64,000 nucleotides of DNA from Streptomyces sp. NBC_00461 (GCF_036013935.1 NZ_CP107902.1:3071001-3135000); one strand, 5' to 3'. Shown: positions 33,052 through 42,357, counted from the stretch's first letter. Numbers and translations: made by a program. Notes: generated by a model from the letters alone, not told the origin.

Positions 33052-34241
33052 TGGACCCGCACTTCCACATCCCCTACGCGGTGCCCACCGCACTGCTGGC
33101 GGCGGCGCTCCTCGTCAAGCTGCCGACGTTCGTCCGTGCCTGGCGCGACCCCGACGTACGGGCCACCACGGTGCTGCTGACCTGCGCCACGGCCGTCCTC
33201 GTCGTCATCACACCCGTCAACATCGAGCGGCTCAACAAGCTGACGGGTGTGCCCAACATCGCCTCGCCCTGGGCCTATTCGTTCCTCACGGCGTTCTGCG
33301 CCACCGGCCTGACGATGATCATCCGCTGGCGTGAGGAGCCCTCCGAGCGCCGCCGCCGCAGGATGCGCCGTATCTACTGGATCTACGCCGGCGTGGTCGT
33401 CGCCCTCTGGGGGACGTTCCTGCTCGCGGACGCGCCCGAGCCGCGCATCTACGACCTGGACACCTACTACGCCGGCACCCCGTGGATGCGGGAGCACATC
33501 CTGCTCTACCTCACCGCGCACATGGTGTCGTCCCTGGTCGCCGCCTCCATGCTCTGGAAGTGGTTCCCTGAGGTCGAAGACCGCTGGCTGAAGTCGGGGG
33601 TCGTGCTGCTGCAGCTCGGCTTCGCGTCGGGCCTGCTCTTCGACGCGGCGAAGCTGACGGCGATCGGCGCCCGCTGGTCGGGCGCCGACTGGGACGCCCT
33701 CAGTACCCGCGCCGCCCCGCCGTTCGCGCTCATGGAGGCGGCCCTGGTGGCACTCGGGTTCCTGGTGCCGCAGGTGGGGCCGTTCCTGCAGAAGTGGGTC
33801 CGCGACCGGCGCGAGCACCGGCGGTTGCGGCCACTGTGGCGGGCGGTGCACGTCCTGGGGGCATCGGCCGCGCCGGCCCGCCTCGGCTTCTGGGCGCCGC
33901 TGGATCTGCGCCTGATGCAGCGCCGCCAGCGCATCCACGACGCCCTGCGCCTGCTCAACCCGCACTTCGACCACGGCCTCTACCAACAGGCCTACCAGGA
34001 CGCGCTGTTCGCCCACGACGAGGAGCGGGCACGAGGGATGGCCGGCGCCGTCGCGGTCCTCGCCGCGCTCGACGCCCGGCAGGCGGGAGCCCCGCCCGCG
34101 GCGGGCGCCGGGTCCGGGCCCACCGGCGCCCATGTCACCGGTGACATCGAGTCCGTCTCACGGGCGCTGCGTCGCCCGCACCCCGTCGACGCCCTTCGCC
34201 GACGGCTGACCAGCACAGAAAGCACGATCACACATGCCTGA
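33051..34241 (+). CDS. MAB_1171c-type polytopic membrane protein
   Basis: 396 residues, about seven hydrophobic segments followed by a soluble C-terminal domain of some 150 residues. It shares NKLTGVPNIASPWAYSFLTAFC and DLDTYYAGTPWMRE with the paralogue at 3450. The strictly kept GVPNI..PW.YS and DLDTYY blocks, at membrane edges, could be ligand-binding or coupling sites. Start overlaps the peptidase stop; the end overlaps the FAD gene by 8 bp. A membrane sensor that activates the peptidase would fit the context, but no experiment known to me shows it. Confidence 0.65.
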   Translation: MDPHFHIPYAVPTALLAAALLVKLPTFVRAWRDPDVRATTVLLTCATAVLVVITPVNIERLNKLTGVPNIASPWAYSFLTAFCATGLTMIIRWREEPSERRRRRMRRIYWIYAGVVVALWGTFLLADAPEPRIYDLDTYYAGTPWMREHILLYLTAHMVSSLVAASMLWKWFPEVEDRWLKSGVVLLQLGFASGLLFDAAKLTAIGARWSGADWDALSTRAAPPFALMEAALVALGFLVPQVGPFLQKWVRDRREHRRLRPLWRAVHVLGASAAPARLGFWAPLDLRLMQRRQRIHDALRLLNPHFDHGLYQQAYQDALFAHDEERARGMAGAVAVLAALDARQAGAPPAAGAGSGPTGAHVTGDIESVSRALRRPHPVDALRRRLTSTESTITHA

Positions 34242-35637
34242 AAGACTCGCCTCCCGCCGGCCGCGTGCCGTCGTCGTCGGCGGCAGCGTCGCCGGCCTGT
34301 TCGCCGCGGCCGCGCTCGCCGAGTTCGCCGACGTCACGATCGTCGAGCGGGACACGCTCCCCGAGGGGCCCGAGCCGCGGCGCGGCGTTCCCCAGGCCCG
34401 GCACGCGCACCTCGTGTGGAGCGGCGGAGTCAAGGCGTTCGACGAGCTGCTGCCCGGCGTCGTCGAGGAGCTCGTCGAGAAGGGCGCCCGACTGGTCCAC
34501 ATCATGGGCGACATGGTCTCCCGGGCCCCCAACGAGATCTGGTTCCGCCGTTTCACGGCCACCCACCACCGCAACCTGGTGTGCTCGCGCGATCTGCTCG
34601 ACGCGGTGATACGCGCCCGCGTCCTCGCCGACGACCGCGTGACGCTCCGTCAGAACACCACCGCGCTGGCCCTGGAGGGCGACGCCGCGCGCGTCACCGG
34701 TGTCCGGGTCCGCTCCGGCGACGGGGACCTCACCCTCTCCGCCGAGCTCGTCGTGGACGCCTCCGGCCGCGGCTCCCACGCCCCGGGCTGGCTCACGGAC
34801 CTCGGCCTGCCGCAGGTCACCGAGCGCGAGGTGAACGCCGGCGTCGTCTACGCCACCCGCCTCTACCGCGCCCCGGGCAGCACCGCCGACGCCGCCTTCC
34901 CGATCGTCAACGTGCAGGCCAACCCGGCGAACGCGCCCGGCCGCGGCGGCATCATCCTCCCCGTCGAGGAGGGCCGCTGGATCGTCACCCTCTCCGGCAC
35001 CCACGGCGGCGAACCCACCGCCGACGCCGACGCGTTCGCGGACTTCGCCCTGTCCCTCGGCGACCCCGTCATCGGCGGACTGATCAAGGACGCCGAGCCG
35101 CTCGGCGGGGTGACCACCACCCGCTCCACCGCCAACCGCCGCCGCTACTACGAGAAACTCCCGCACTGGCCGGAGGGCTTCACGGTCCTCGGCGACGCGG
35201 TCGCCGGCTACAACCCGGTCTACGGCCACGGCCTCACCGTCGCCGCCCAGTGCGCCCTCACCCTCCGCACCGTCCTGCGCTCCGCCTCCCTCACCGCGCC
35301 CGGCACCGCCCGCCGCCTCCAACGCGCCGCCGCCCGCCCGGTCGCCGCCGCCTGGGACCTGGCCGTGGGCCAGGACGCGTTCTACCCCGGCGCCACGGAC
35401 ACGCCTCCCACCGCCGTGGAACGCTTCCTCGCCCGCTTCGTCGACCGCGCGGTCGCCACCGGGGCCCGCCACCCGCGCGCACTCGGCGCCCTCCTCGACG
35501 TCATGAGCCTGGAGAAGCCCGCGATCCGCCTCTTCTCGCCCGACATGCTGATCCCGATGCTCTTCGGCCCGCGGAAGCCGCACCTCCAGGACCCGCCCCT
35601 GACGGACGCGGAACGCGCCACGGCCGCCTCCTCCTGA
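34234..35637 (+). CDS. FAD-dependent oxidoreductase / monooxygenase
   Basis: 467 residues. The N-terminal dinucleotide loop is AVVVGGSVAGLFAAAALAE with VERDTLP after it, the middle has LVVDASGRGSHAPGWL (DG-like motif), and the GD motif is FTVLGDAVAGYNPVYGHGLTVAA. This is the group A flavoprotein monooxygenase pattern, close to geranylgeranyl-reductase-like and epoxidase-like members. It is the fourth gene of the XRE operon, overlapping the membrane protein, so it is probably the regulated output: oxidation of an unknown lipid or aromatic compound. Confidence 0.78.
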   Translation: MPERLASRRPRAVVVGGSVAGLFAAAALAEFADVTIVERDTLPEGPEPRRGVPQARHAHLVWSGGVKAFDELLPGVVEELVEKGARLVHIMGDMVSRAPNEIWFRRFTATHHRNLVCSRDLLDAVIRARVLADDRVTLRQNTTALALEGDAARVTGVRVRSGDGDLTLSAELVVDASGRGSHAPGWLTDLGLPQVTEREVNAGVVYATRLYRAPGSTADAAFPIVNVQANPANAPGRGGIILPVEEGRWIVTLSGTHGGEPTADADAFADFALSLGDPVIGGLIKDAEPLGGVTTTRSTANRRRYYEKLPHWPEGFTVLGDAVAGYNPVYGHGLTVAAQCALTLRTVLRSASLTAPGTARRLQRAAARPVAAAWDLAVGQDAFYPGATDTPPTAVERFLARFVDRAVATGARHPRALGALLDVMSLEKPAIRLFSPDMLIPMLFGPRKPHLQDPPLTDAERATAASS

Positions 35638-36174
35638 CGTTCACGCACGGGCGGGCGCCCCTGAGGACAAGGAGCCCGCTCGGGTCACAAGGTTGGGGTG
35701 ACGAGGCGCCCCGATGTCGAACCGGTTGGCGTGAAGGGAACGTAGGAGTTGGCCGTGGGGTGTCAATACCTCTCGCACCCCTTCCGAAACATCGCGGAAA
35801 CCTGGACGCGCGCAATCGTGGCACCCGGCCAACGGATGCCGGAGGTATTGACGCGTCCCGCTTCCCCCCTCTAGCGTCTGCCCGACTTTACGAACGCCGT
35901 TCGATTTTTCGGACAACTCGCCCCGCTGGACAGGGAATCGGCTGCGCAGGCTTCCCCCGGCCAAGGACCTCGACGACACACCGCACCGATCACCTCCGCA
36001 CCATGACCGCCCCACCCGGACGACGACCGTGACGTGCCCTTCCACGTCTCGCCGCAGCCGCGTTCGTCCCGCCACAACAAGACCGAGCCGCCCTCTTCCC
36101 CACCCTCACCCCCCCAACTCCACCGCGCCCCTCGTCCCCCGATGGTGGCTTGCGAAGGACGACAGGAGACGTAC
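35638..36174. promoter_or_regulatory. 537-bp gap with two divergent promoters in inverted repeat
   Basis: No gene is seen here. Plus strand: TTGACG (35848-35853), 18-bp spacer, TAGCGT (35872-35877), driving the GH43 gene. Minus strand: TTGACA (complement of 35761-35766), 16-bp spacer, TACGTT (complement of 35739-35744). Both -35 regions lie in a perfect inverted repeat, GTCAATACCT (35762-35771) and AGGTATTGAC (35843-35852). The minus promoter would run antisense to the FAD oxidoreductase gene. Confidence 0.55.
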
Positions 36175-37608
36175 ATGTCCGCGCTGCGCGCACGGCTGTC
36201 GGCGATATTCCTCGCCGCGTGCCTCCTCTTCACCGGTCAGGCCCTGACCACACCGCAACAGGCGGCCGCCGCCGATCCCGGCTACCTGATGGTGCACTTC
36301 ACCGGGGACGGGGCGACCGGCCAGCAGACCTACTTCTCGCACAGCACCGACGGCCTGAACTGGCGTGACCTCAACGGCGGCGGCATGGCCCTGCGCTCCA
36401 CGGTCGGCACGAAGGGCGTGCGGGACCAGGCACTGGTGCGCTCCCCCGACGGGAGCAAGTACTGGATCATCGCGACCGACCTGTGCATCGGCTGCGGGCA
36501 GAACTGGGACCAGGCCGTGAACAACGCCAGCCGCAACATCGTGGTGTGGGAGTCGACCGACCTGGTCAACTGGTCGCAGCCGTGGCTGCTCAACGTCGCC
36601 GGCGCGATCCCCGACGGACGCAACGCCTGGGCGCCCGAAGCGATCTGGGACCCCGAGACCAACGACTACGTCCTGTACTGGGCGACGAACGCCACCCTCA
36701 ACGGCGTACTCAAGCACCGCATCTACTACGCCCGCACCACCGACTTCCACACCATCACGACCCCGCAGGTGTACATCGACCGCCCCGGCACCCAGAACAT
36801 CATCGACACCCAGATCGTCGGGGTACCGGCCGGAGTCGGCAACTACCGCTACGTACGCGCCTCCGGCGACGGCCAGATCACCCTCGAAGGCAGCAACTCG
36901 ATCCTCGGCACCTGGACCAAGCTCGGCGACCTCTCCGGCATCGGCCTGACCGGCTCGCAGGTCGAAGGCCCGATGTGGATGAAGGCCAACGGCCGCAACG
37001 AGTGGGGCCTCTATCTGGACCAGTACGCCTCAGGAGGCGGCTACATGCCGGTCCTGACGACCGACCCGTCCAACCCCGCGGCCTACCGGAAGCAGGCGTC
37101 GGGAAGCTACGACATGGGCGGCACGAAGAAGCGCCACGGCTGGATCCTGAACCTGACGGCCGCCGAGGAGAGCCGTGTGCTCGCCCGCTGGCCCAACACC
37201 CCGGCCCAGCGGCTCCAGTCGTACAACTTCCAGGACCGGTACGTCCGGCACACCAACTTCGACGTGCGCATCGACCCGAACGTCAGCCCCGCCGACGACG
37301 CCCAGTTCCGGATGCGGCCCGGCCTGGCGGGCACCGGCACCGTCTCCTTCGAATCGACCAACTTCCCCGGCTACTTCCTGCGCCACTTCGACTACGACTT
37401 CCAGCTCGTCCACAACGACGGCACCAGCCAGTTCGCCCAGGACGCCACGTTCCGCAAGGTCGCCGGACTCGCCGACGCCAACTGGTCGTCGTTCCAGTCC
37501 TACAACCACCCCGACCGCTACATCCGCCACTACGCCTACGAGCTACGGCTCGACCCGATCACCACCGCGACCGAACGCAGTGACGCCACCTTCCGCGTGA
37601 CGAGCTGA
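36175..37608 (+). CDS. Secreted GH43 arabinofuranosidase with C-terminal AbfB (CBM42) domain
   Basis: 477 residues. A Sec signal peptide with an AAAAD cleavage region around residue 35 is followed by a five-bladed GH43 domain to about residue 325, with WAPEAIWDPETNDYVLYWAT and a EGPMWMKANGRNEWGLYLD strand carrying catalytic acids. The C-terminal 130 residues are an AbfB beta-trefoil (SYNFQDRYVRHTNFDVRID, SYNHPDRYIRHYAYELRLD) that binds arabinofuranose side chains. It should debranch arabinoxylan outside the cell and feed the intracellular GH51 enzyme. The ATG at 36175 has GGAG and starts the signal peptide. Confidence 0.9.
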   Translation: MSALRARLSAIFLAACLLFTGQALTTPQQAAAADPGYLMVHFTGDGATGQQTYFSHSTDGLNWRDLNGGGMALRSTVGTKGVRDQALVRSPDGSKYWIIATDLCIGCGQNWDQAVNNASRNIVVWESTDLVNWSQPWLLNVAGAIPDGRNAWAPEAIWDPETNDYVLYWATNATLNGVLKHRIYYARTTDFHTITTPQVYIDRPGTQNIIDTQIVGVPAGVGNYRYVRASGDGQITLEGSNSILGTWTKLGDLSGIGLTGSQVEGPMWMKANGRNEWGLYLDQYASGGGYMPVLTTDPSNPAAYRKQASGSYDMGGTKKRHGWILNLTAAEESRVLARWPNTPAQRLQSYNFQDRYVRHTNFDVRIDPNVSPADDAQFRMRPGLAGTGTVSFESTNFPGYFLRHFDYDFQLVHNDGTSQFAQDATFRKVAGLADANWSSFQSYNHPDRYIRHYAYELRLDPITTATERSDATFRVTS

Positions 37609-37621
37609 CCCGTCCCCGCTT

Positions 37622-37642
37622 CACAGCGGTCTGCCTGCTGTG
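37622..37642. terminator. Weak hairpin between convergent genes
   Basis: CACAGC (37622-37627) and GCTGTG (37637-37642) are inverted arms in the 82-bp gap between the GH43 stop and the next gene on the minus strand. Confidence 0.35.
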
Positions 37643-37690
37643 GTGCGAAGGAGTCCGTCCGTCACCGGCTCCAACCGGCCCCCACGACTG

Positions 37691-40018
37691 CTACTTCATG
37701 GTTCCGGGACGGACGGTGAAGTAGGTCCACCCACTCTGCGCCCCGCCGGTCTGCGCGCCCTTGGCCGGCGGGGCGTAGAGACCGCGGACGCGGTAGCGGT
37801 CGTTGCTCGTGAAGAGCTTCAGAGCGCGGCCGTAGCCGTACCAGCCGTCGGAGTACAAGGGCACGCACTTCTGCGAGGTGGCCTGGTGCCAGGCTCCCGA
37901 GGAGTACTGCTCGACGTACACCGACGTGCAGCCTCCGGCCTGTCGGGGACTGACCTGGAGGTTGAAGGCCATGTTGACTTCGGACTTGTAGAAGACCTGG
38001 TAGGTGGTGGATCCGATGCGGGTGGTCTCCAGCGGATCCTGCAGCTGCGTCCGGACCGTCGGCGTGAGGGTCGCGCCGGTGGTCACGGTGCGCGGTGCGT
38101 AGCGGTAGTCACCCGCGAAGGCCGCGCTGAAGACGGTGTTGCGGGTGATTTTGTACGACGCGACGAGGTTCCCGTGCGCGTCGACCTTGCCACTCTTGAG
38201 CACCGTCCGCGACGCACCCGCGGGCTGCGCGTACAGCGTCACGAGCCGGGAGTTGTACGTGGCCCCCAGGTGCGCGGTGACCTTGGCGGTCGCGCCGGAG
38301 TGGTACGACTTCGCGTCGGTCGTCACACTCAGGCCCGGGGTGACCCGGGACACCTGCACCGTCGCCGACCGGGTGACCGGGAGGTAGGACGTGCCGCCGT
38401 CGTAGGTGAAGGAATAGGTGTTCGCGCCGCCGGTCTGCGGGGTGTCGTGGAGGGCGAAGGTGCCGTCGGCAGCGACGGGCACGGTGCCCACCGAGTAGCC
38501 CGAGGGGTGCGCCAGATCGGTCTTGACGACGTGCACCGCACCGGTCTTCACCTGCGCGTGCGGCCAGCCGAGCCGCCCGGTGACCGTCAGCGGCGCGGCC
38601 CGGCCCCCGGTGTCCGGAGCGGTCAGCGTCATGGTGGGCGCGTACTTCGCGACGGGGACGTCGAAGGTCTGGACGGCCGGACCGTAGTGGCCGCCGCCCG
38701 AGTAGTCGACACGGAAGCTCAGGCGGCCGGTGAGGGGAGCGGTGCCGGCGACGTTGTAGGAGCCGAAGAAGTCGACCGGCGCGCGTGCCGGGGTGGCCGT
38801 CGGGTCCGGGACGAGCACGCCGTCCGGATCGGCGTCGTCGTAACGCGTGATCCGTACCGTGCCCGGGATCATGGGTTCCCCGGCTCCGAGGCTGAGGGGC
38901 GAGTCGAAGCCCGCCCGGAACGCATACGTCTCGCCGGGCGCGAGCGGGGTTGTGGTCGAGCTTCCCAGGAGCCTGACCCACGCGGTTTCGGGGTTACGGG
39001 CCGTCTGGAGTGTCGGTGTTCCGCCGGCGGCGTCGACGGTCACGGCGTAGAGCCGGCTGCCGTCCGGCGCCCAGGCGAGGCCGCGTGCGGCCAGGCGCAT
39101 CGGAGACTCGATCTCGTACAGCTTGTAGTAGCCCTCGCCCGTTTCCGGGAATGCTTCGAACCCGTAGTTGCAGCCGCAGCCGGCGAGGGTGCCGTCCGGG
39201 GCCACGGCGACAGCCCTGGCGGCCAGCGGCCCGGCGAACCGCCCGTCCACCGCCAGGTCCGCGACGCGGTACCGGTTGCTGCTCGCGCGCAGCCAGGACG
39301 AGACCGCCAGGTGCTGTCCGTCCGCCGTGACCGCGAAGTCGGTCAGGTCGGGGACGGGCAGCGACTTCGCCGCCCGCCGGGTCAGCGCACCGTCCTCGGC
39401 CGAGTACGTCACGAAGGCGGAGGTGTCACCCGTCTGCACGGCGGCCGCGAGGACACCGGAGGGCGTCGGGGTCGTCGCCAGCGTCGGTGGGGCCGCCCAA
39501 CTGCCCGGATCCCGGCCGAGGTTGACCGTACCGGCGGCGTCGACGGAACCGATGCCGCCGGCGCCCGCCGTGCCGTACCCGAACCAGAGGGTGCCTCCGG
39601 CGACGGCCGGCGAGTCCGGGTGGGTGCCCGCGCCCGTGCCGTAACGCGCCGACTCGGTCAGGTTCGCCGTACTGATCGCCGCGATCGCGTCCTGGTCGGG
39701 GAGCGCCGCATACAGCACGGATCCGTCGGCGGAGAGGGCCAGACCGGTGGCACCCGGCTCCCCACTGATCGTCGTCGGGTTCCCGCCGTCGAGGTCGGTG
39801 ACGAGAATCCCGTCCGTTCCCGCTCCACCGCTGATGTACAGATGTCCGTGCGGGGCGTCCACGACCAGGTCCGCGAAGTGAGCGATCGGCAGCGCCGTAC
39901 CCGACGCCGCGTACGAGTCGGCCACGCCGGGACCGACGACGGCCGCGGCCGTCATCCCCAGCAGCAGCGCCCCGGCGACCGACGCGGCGACCAACGGCGA
40001 GAATCGCGCCGACTTCAT
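37691..40018 (-). CDS. Secreted propeller / Ig-like repeat protein
   Basis: 775 residues. A signal peptide (MKSARFSPLVAASVAGALLLGM...) is followed by a YncE-like beta-propeller to about residue 350 (GLALSADGSVLYAALPDQD, DFAVTADGQHLAVSS, GLAWAPDGSRLYAVT) and then at least two Ig-like beta domains. No LPXTG sorting signal or catalytic motif is seen, so it is probably a secreted structural, adhesive or scaffold protein. Two cysteines adjoin in the propeller (GCGCNYGF). Large antisense ORFs over this gene are codon-bias shadows. Confidence 0.75.
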   Translation of the reverse strand: MKSARFSPLVAASVAGALLLGMTAAAVVGPGVADSYAASGTALPIAHFADLVVDAPHGHLYISGGAGTDGILVTDLDGGNPTTISGEPGATGLALSADGSVLYAALPDQDAIAAISTANLTESARYGTGAGTHPDSPAVAGGTLWFGYGTAGAGGIGSVDAAGTVNLGRDPGSWAAPPTLATTPTPSGVLAAAVQTGDTSAFVTYSAEDGALTRRAAKSLPVPDLTDFAVTADGQHLAVSSWLRASSNRYRVADLAVDGRFAGPLAARAVAVAPDGTLAGCGCNYGFEAFPETGEGYYKLYEIESPMRLAARGLAWAPDGSRLYAVTVDAAGGTPTLQTARNPETAWVRLLGSSTTTPLAPGETYAFRAGFDSPLSLGAGEPMIPGTVRITRYDDADPDGVLVPDPTATPARAPVDFFGSYNVAGTAPLTGRLSFRVDYSGGGHYGPAVQTFDVPVAKYAPTMTLTAPDTGGRAAPLTVTGRLGWPHAQVKTGAVHVVKTDLAHPSGYSVGTVPVAADGTFALHDTPQTGGANTYSFTYDGGTSYLPVTRSATVQVSRVTPGLSVTTDAKSYHSGATAKVTAHLGATYNSRLVTLYAQPAGASRTVLKSGKVDAHGNLVASYKITRNTVFSAAFAGDYRYAPRTVTTGATLTPTVRTQLQDPLETTRIGSTTYQVFYKSEVNMAFNLQVSPRQAGGCTSVYVEQYSSGAWHQATSQKCVPLYSDGWYGYGRALKLFTSNDRYRVRGLYAPPAKGAQTGGAQSGWTYFTVRPGTMK

Positions 40019-40210
40019 GAAAGGCCCCCCACACTAAACCTTCACGATCAATGGGGCGCAAGCTAACACGGGGCCGCCGCGCGCCGACGGGGAGGGCGGT
40101 CGGACCGGTCGGAGGTCGGACCGAGGGAGCCCACGGAGGTGCCTGCGGCTCGGCTCGGGACGGAGCCTTCACGGCCGTTCTCACAGCCGCAGGCGCGGGG
40201 CAGCGGCCGC

Positions 40211-40558
40211 CTAGATGTGGAGCAGTCGCTGAGTGATCTCCCGGTACTGCCTCATCGCGAGCCGGAGTTCGTCGGACTGCGCGTCGGGATCCCGGTCCTG
40301 CCAGCCTGCCCGCAGGTCACGCCGTCGTTCCGCGAGGGCGTTCACGAGCTGGGCGGTGGCTTCGTCATAGGCGCTCTCGGCCTCTTCCAGCGCGTCGAGC
40401 GGGGTGTCGGCGAAGGTGTTGAGGGCGTGCCGGAGGCGCTGGACGATCTTGTCCCGTTCGTCCGACGGGAGCAGCGGCTCCGGGCTCGGGCTGCGGCGCG
40501 CGGCCGGGCCCGGGGTCTGGCCCGCGGACTGCCGGGCACGTGTCTGGTCATACATCAT
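40211..40558 (-). CDS. Small helical protein coupled to CsbD
   Basis: 115 residues. The first 30 are Pro/Arg-rich and the rest strongly helical (RDKIVQRLRHALNTFADTPLDALEEAESAYDEATAQLVNALAERRRDL). No family recognised. Its ATG overlaps the stop of the CsbD-like gene (ATGA at 40555-40558), so it shares that transcript and probably its general-stress control. Confidence 0.6.
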   Translation of the reverse strand: MMYDQTRARQSAGQTPGPAARRSPSPEPLLPSDERDKIVQRLRHALNTFADTPLDALEEAESAYDEATAQLVNALAERRRDLRAGWQDRDPDAQSDELRLAMRQYREITQRLLHI

Positions 40559-40746
40559 CGGGGTCCGCTTCCGTTGCGCCTGAAAACGCCTCTGGCCTTC
40601 TCGACGGCCTGTTTCATGGTTCCGGAGACCCGGTCGATCCTGCCGTGGCGTTGCAGTCGCCTGTTACGGGTGACCCGGCCGACCTCTTCCGTGATCCTGC
40701 CCTTCATTGTCTGCGCCTGGTTCCTGATGCTCCGTGCAACGGTCAT
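40555..40746 (-). CDS. CsbD-family stress protein
   Basis: 63 residues. TMKGRITEEVGRVTRNRRLQRHGRIDRVSGTMKQAVEKAR is the CsbD domain pattern (KGKxxExxGxxTxNxxLxxxGxxDxxxG), here more basic than usual. CsbD proteins are small, abundant, sigma-B-type stress proteins of unknown mechanism. It sits 63 bp downstream of a DUF5994 gene on the same strand and is coupled to the helical protein downstream. Confidence 0.75.
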   Translation of the reverse strand: MTVARSIRNQAQTMKGRITEEVGRVTRNRRLQRHGRIDRVSGTMKQAVEKARGVFRRNGSGPR

Positions 40747-40809
40747 GGTCGGCCTAGCTGTTGTCCGGTGGGTGGTTTCCAGCGGGGCTGGGCGAGGCGG
40801 GCCGCCTCG

Positions 40810-41412
40810 TCATGGCCGGGGCGGTGATTCGGATGGCCACATCTCCGCCGCCAGCCGGCCGGGCCGTCCCGCGTCGGTGCCGATGCCGGTATCGATGCCG
40901 GTGCCGGTGTCGGTGTCGGTGTCGGTGCCGTACAGGGTGGAGGGGTCGTCGGTCTGTTCCGCCGCCATGAGAGCGGTCGCGGTCGACTGCGGGGCGGTGC
41001 TCGCGCCTGCGGCGGCCATCAGCCGGGCGGCCGAGGGGGCGGTGGTCTCCGGGGGAATCACCAGGAGGTCCCAGCGGCCCGACGTTCCGGACAGCAGAAG
41101 GATCTTGTGCGGGTCCAGCTCCGAGGTGAACCAACCGACCTTCACCACATGGCCGTTGACGAAGATCCTTTGCGGGAGGTTAGGCCAGTAGCGGGCGTTG
41201 ACGGCGATACGGGTGATCCGCCCCCACAGCGGGTCCAGTACGTCGGCCAGCGCGGGGAGTTCGTCGCTCAGGTCACGTGAGCGGGGCCACCAGGCGCCGT
41301 CCAGCTCCACCTGTCCCGGGGAGAGGCTCACGGGTTTGAGGGCGAGGCGCGCGGTCGGCACCCTGAAGGGCGCGGCCCGCAGCGCCGGATGGTCGGTGAT
41401 CGCGGACATCAT
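40810..41412 (-). CDS. DUF5994 protein, copy 1
   Basis: 200 residues. The signature ELDGAWWPRSRDLSDELPALADVLDPLWGRITRIAVN and SGRWDLLVIPPETTAPSAARLMAAA define DUF5994. The C-terminus has an acidic low-complexity run of Asp-Thr/Gly-Thr-Asp repeats (about 40877-40935 in DNA) absent from the other copies. Function unknown; the fold looks like a small soluble alpha/beta domain. It lies upstream of the CsbD gene on the same strand. The GGGGAGTAGCGTGAA motif at 41518-41532 precedes it by about 110 bp. Confidence 0.75.
   Translation of the reverse strand: MMSAITDHPALRAAPFRVPTARLALKPVSLSPGQVELDGAWWPRSRDLSDELPALADVLDPLWGRITRIAVNARYWPNLPQRIFVNGHVVKVGWFTSELDPHKILLLSGTSGRWDLLVIPPETTAPSAARLMAAAGASTAPQSTATALMAAEQTDDPSTLYGTDTDTDTGTGIDTGIGTDAGRPGRLAAEMWPSESPPRP
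40877..40935 (-). repeat. Short tandem repeat coding for Asp/Gly-Thr repeats
   Basis: Repeated GGTGTC, GGTGCC and GATGCC hexamers on the plus strand code for alternating DT, GT, GI and DA pairs near the C-terminus of DUF5994 copy 1. It is prone to length change without frameshift. Confidence 0.75.
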
Positions 41413-41746
41413 GCGAACCCGTCCCCAGACCTCTGCGCGTGGGCAGTTGTCCGGTGTCGTCGCTCACCAGGAACGACACCGGGATCGGGGCCCGGTGCAC
41501 GAAGTGCTCCCGATGACTTCACGCTACTCCCCGCAGAGGCCGAACGGGCCGCTCCCGAAGATCTCCAGCCAGGATCGCGAAGGTTCTGCCGCGCTGGTGG
41601 TGTCCATGGTGAGCCGGACACGGGTCCCTCCTGTTCCACCGGTGAGCTTCCCGACTGTTGTGGGCCGTGGCCGCGGACTGGCGTGAAACCGGGAGTACCG
41701 TGAAACGAGGAAGCCACTCCGTTTCTCCCGCAGACAGGCGAGTGCC
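41413..41746. promoter_or_regulatory. Gap between divergent DUF5994 genes with two copies of a shared motif
   Basis: No gene is seen. On the minus strand GGGGAGTAGCGTGAA (complement of 41518-41532) faces copy 1. On the plus strand GGGAGTACCGTGAAA (41691-41705) lies 42 bp before copy 2. The motif resembles the GGGTAC-type -10 of stress sigma factors but carries an extra AG. Confidence 0.55.
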
Positions 41747-42232
41747 ATGCCCGACTCCGGTTCCCCGCGTGTGAGCAGGCTCCTGCCGGACGCCGTCCAC
41801 CAGGTGGCGAAACCCGGGACGGCTGTCGTACGGCTGGAGACGACTCACGACCGCCGGGGCGTTCTCGACGGGGCGTGGTGGCCGTGCTCCCGTGACATCG
41901 CAGCCGAACTTCCCGCCCTGATCGCCGCACTGACGGAGCACCTCGGGCCGGTCACGCGCGTCGGCCTGGACGCAGGGGCCTGGGACGCGCTGCCGACGCG
42001 ACTGCTCATCGGCGACCACGTCGTCCACATCGACTCCTTCCCGGTCGGCGACGACACCATCCTCGTCACCCGGGGTGATCAGGACCATTTCTCCCTCCTC
42101 GTGGTCCCGCCGCACGCGACGCCCGAGGCGGCCCGCGCCGCGATGGCCAAAGCCGTCCGCGCCGACAACATCACGCAGGCGGAACAGATCCTCATCGACA
42201 CCGGCACCGACCGGGCAGCGCCGAAGACCTGA
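41747..42232 (+). CDS. DUF5994 protein, copy 2
   Basis: 161 residues. It has VLDGAWWPCSRDIAAELPALIAALTEHLGPVTRVGLD and FSLLVVPPHATPEAARAAMAKAV, matching DUF5994, with Cys replacing the Arg of the WWPRS motif and less conservation in the second half. Start ATG has a GAGTGCC context. Function unknown. The shared upstream motif is at 41691-41705. Confidence 0.72.
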   Translation: MPDSGSPRVSRLLPDAVHQVAKPGTAVVRLETTHDRRGVLDGAWWPCSRDIAAELPALIAALTEHLGPVTRVGLDAGAWDALPTRLLIGDHVVHIDSFPVGDDTILVTRGDQDHFSLLVVPPHATPEAARAAMAKAVRADNITQAEQILIDTGTDRAAPKT

Positions 42233-42357
42233 CAACGGTCCGCCACGGCTGCCGTCGGACCAGGCCGGTGCCGGTGCCGGGATGACCGTGCTCTCGAAGG
42301 CGTTTCGTCGACGGGGGTGCGATGCCGCCGGCGAATGGGCGCGGCTGTTACACAGGC

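Noticed and set aside
35641..36075. 144-codon open frame downstream of the minus-strand promoter at 35.74-35.77 kb
   Set aside because: Most of it lies upstream of the promoter's start point, and its composition is low-quality with no motif or ribosome site.
37640..40066. 808-codon open frame antisense to the secreted propeller protein
   Set aside because: Composition is Arg/Gly/Val-rich without family motifs, while the other strand has a signal peptide and repeats.
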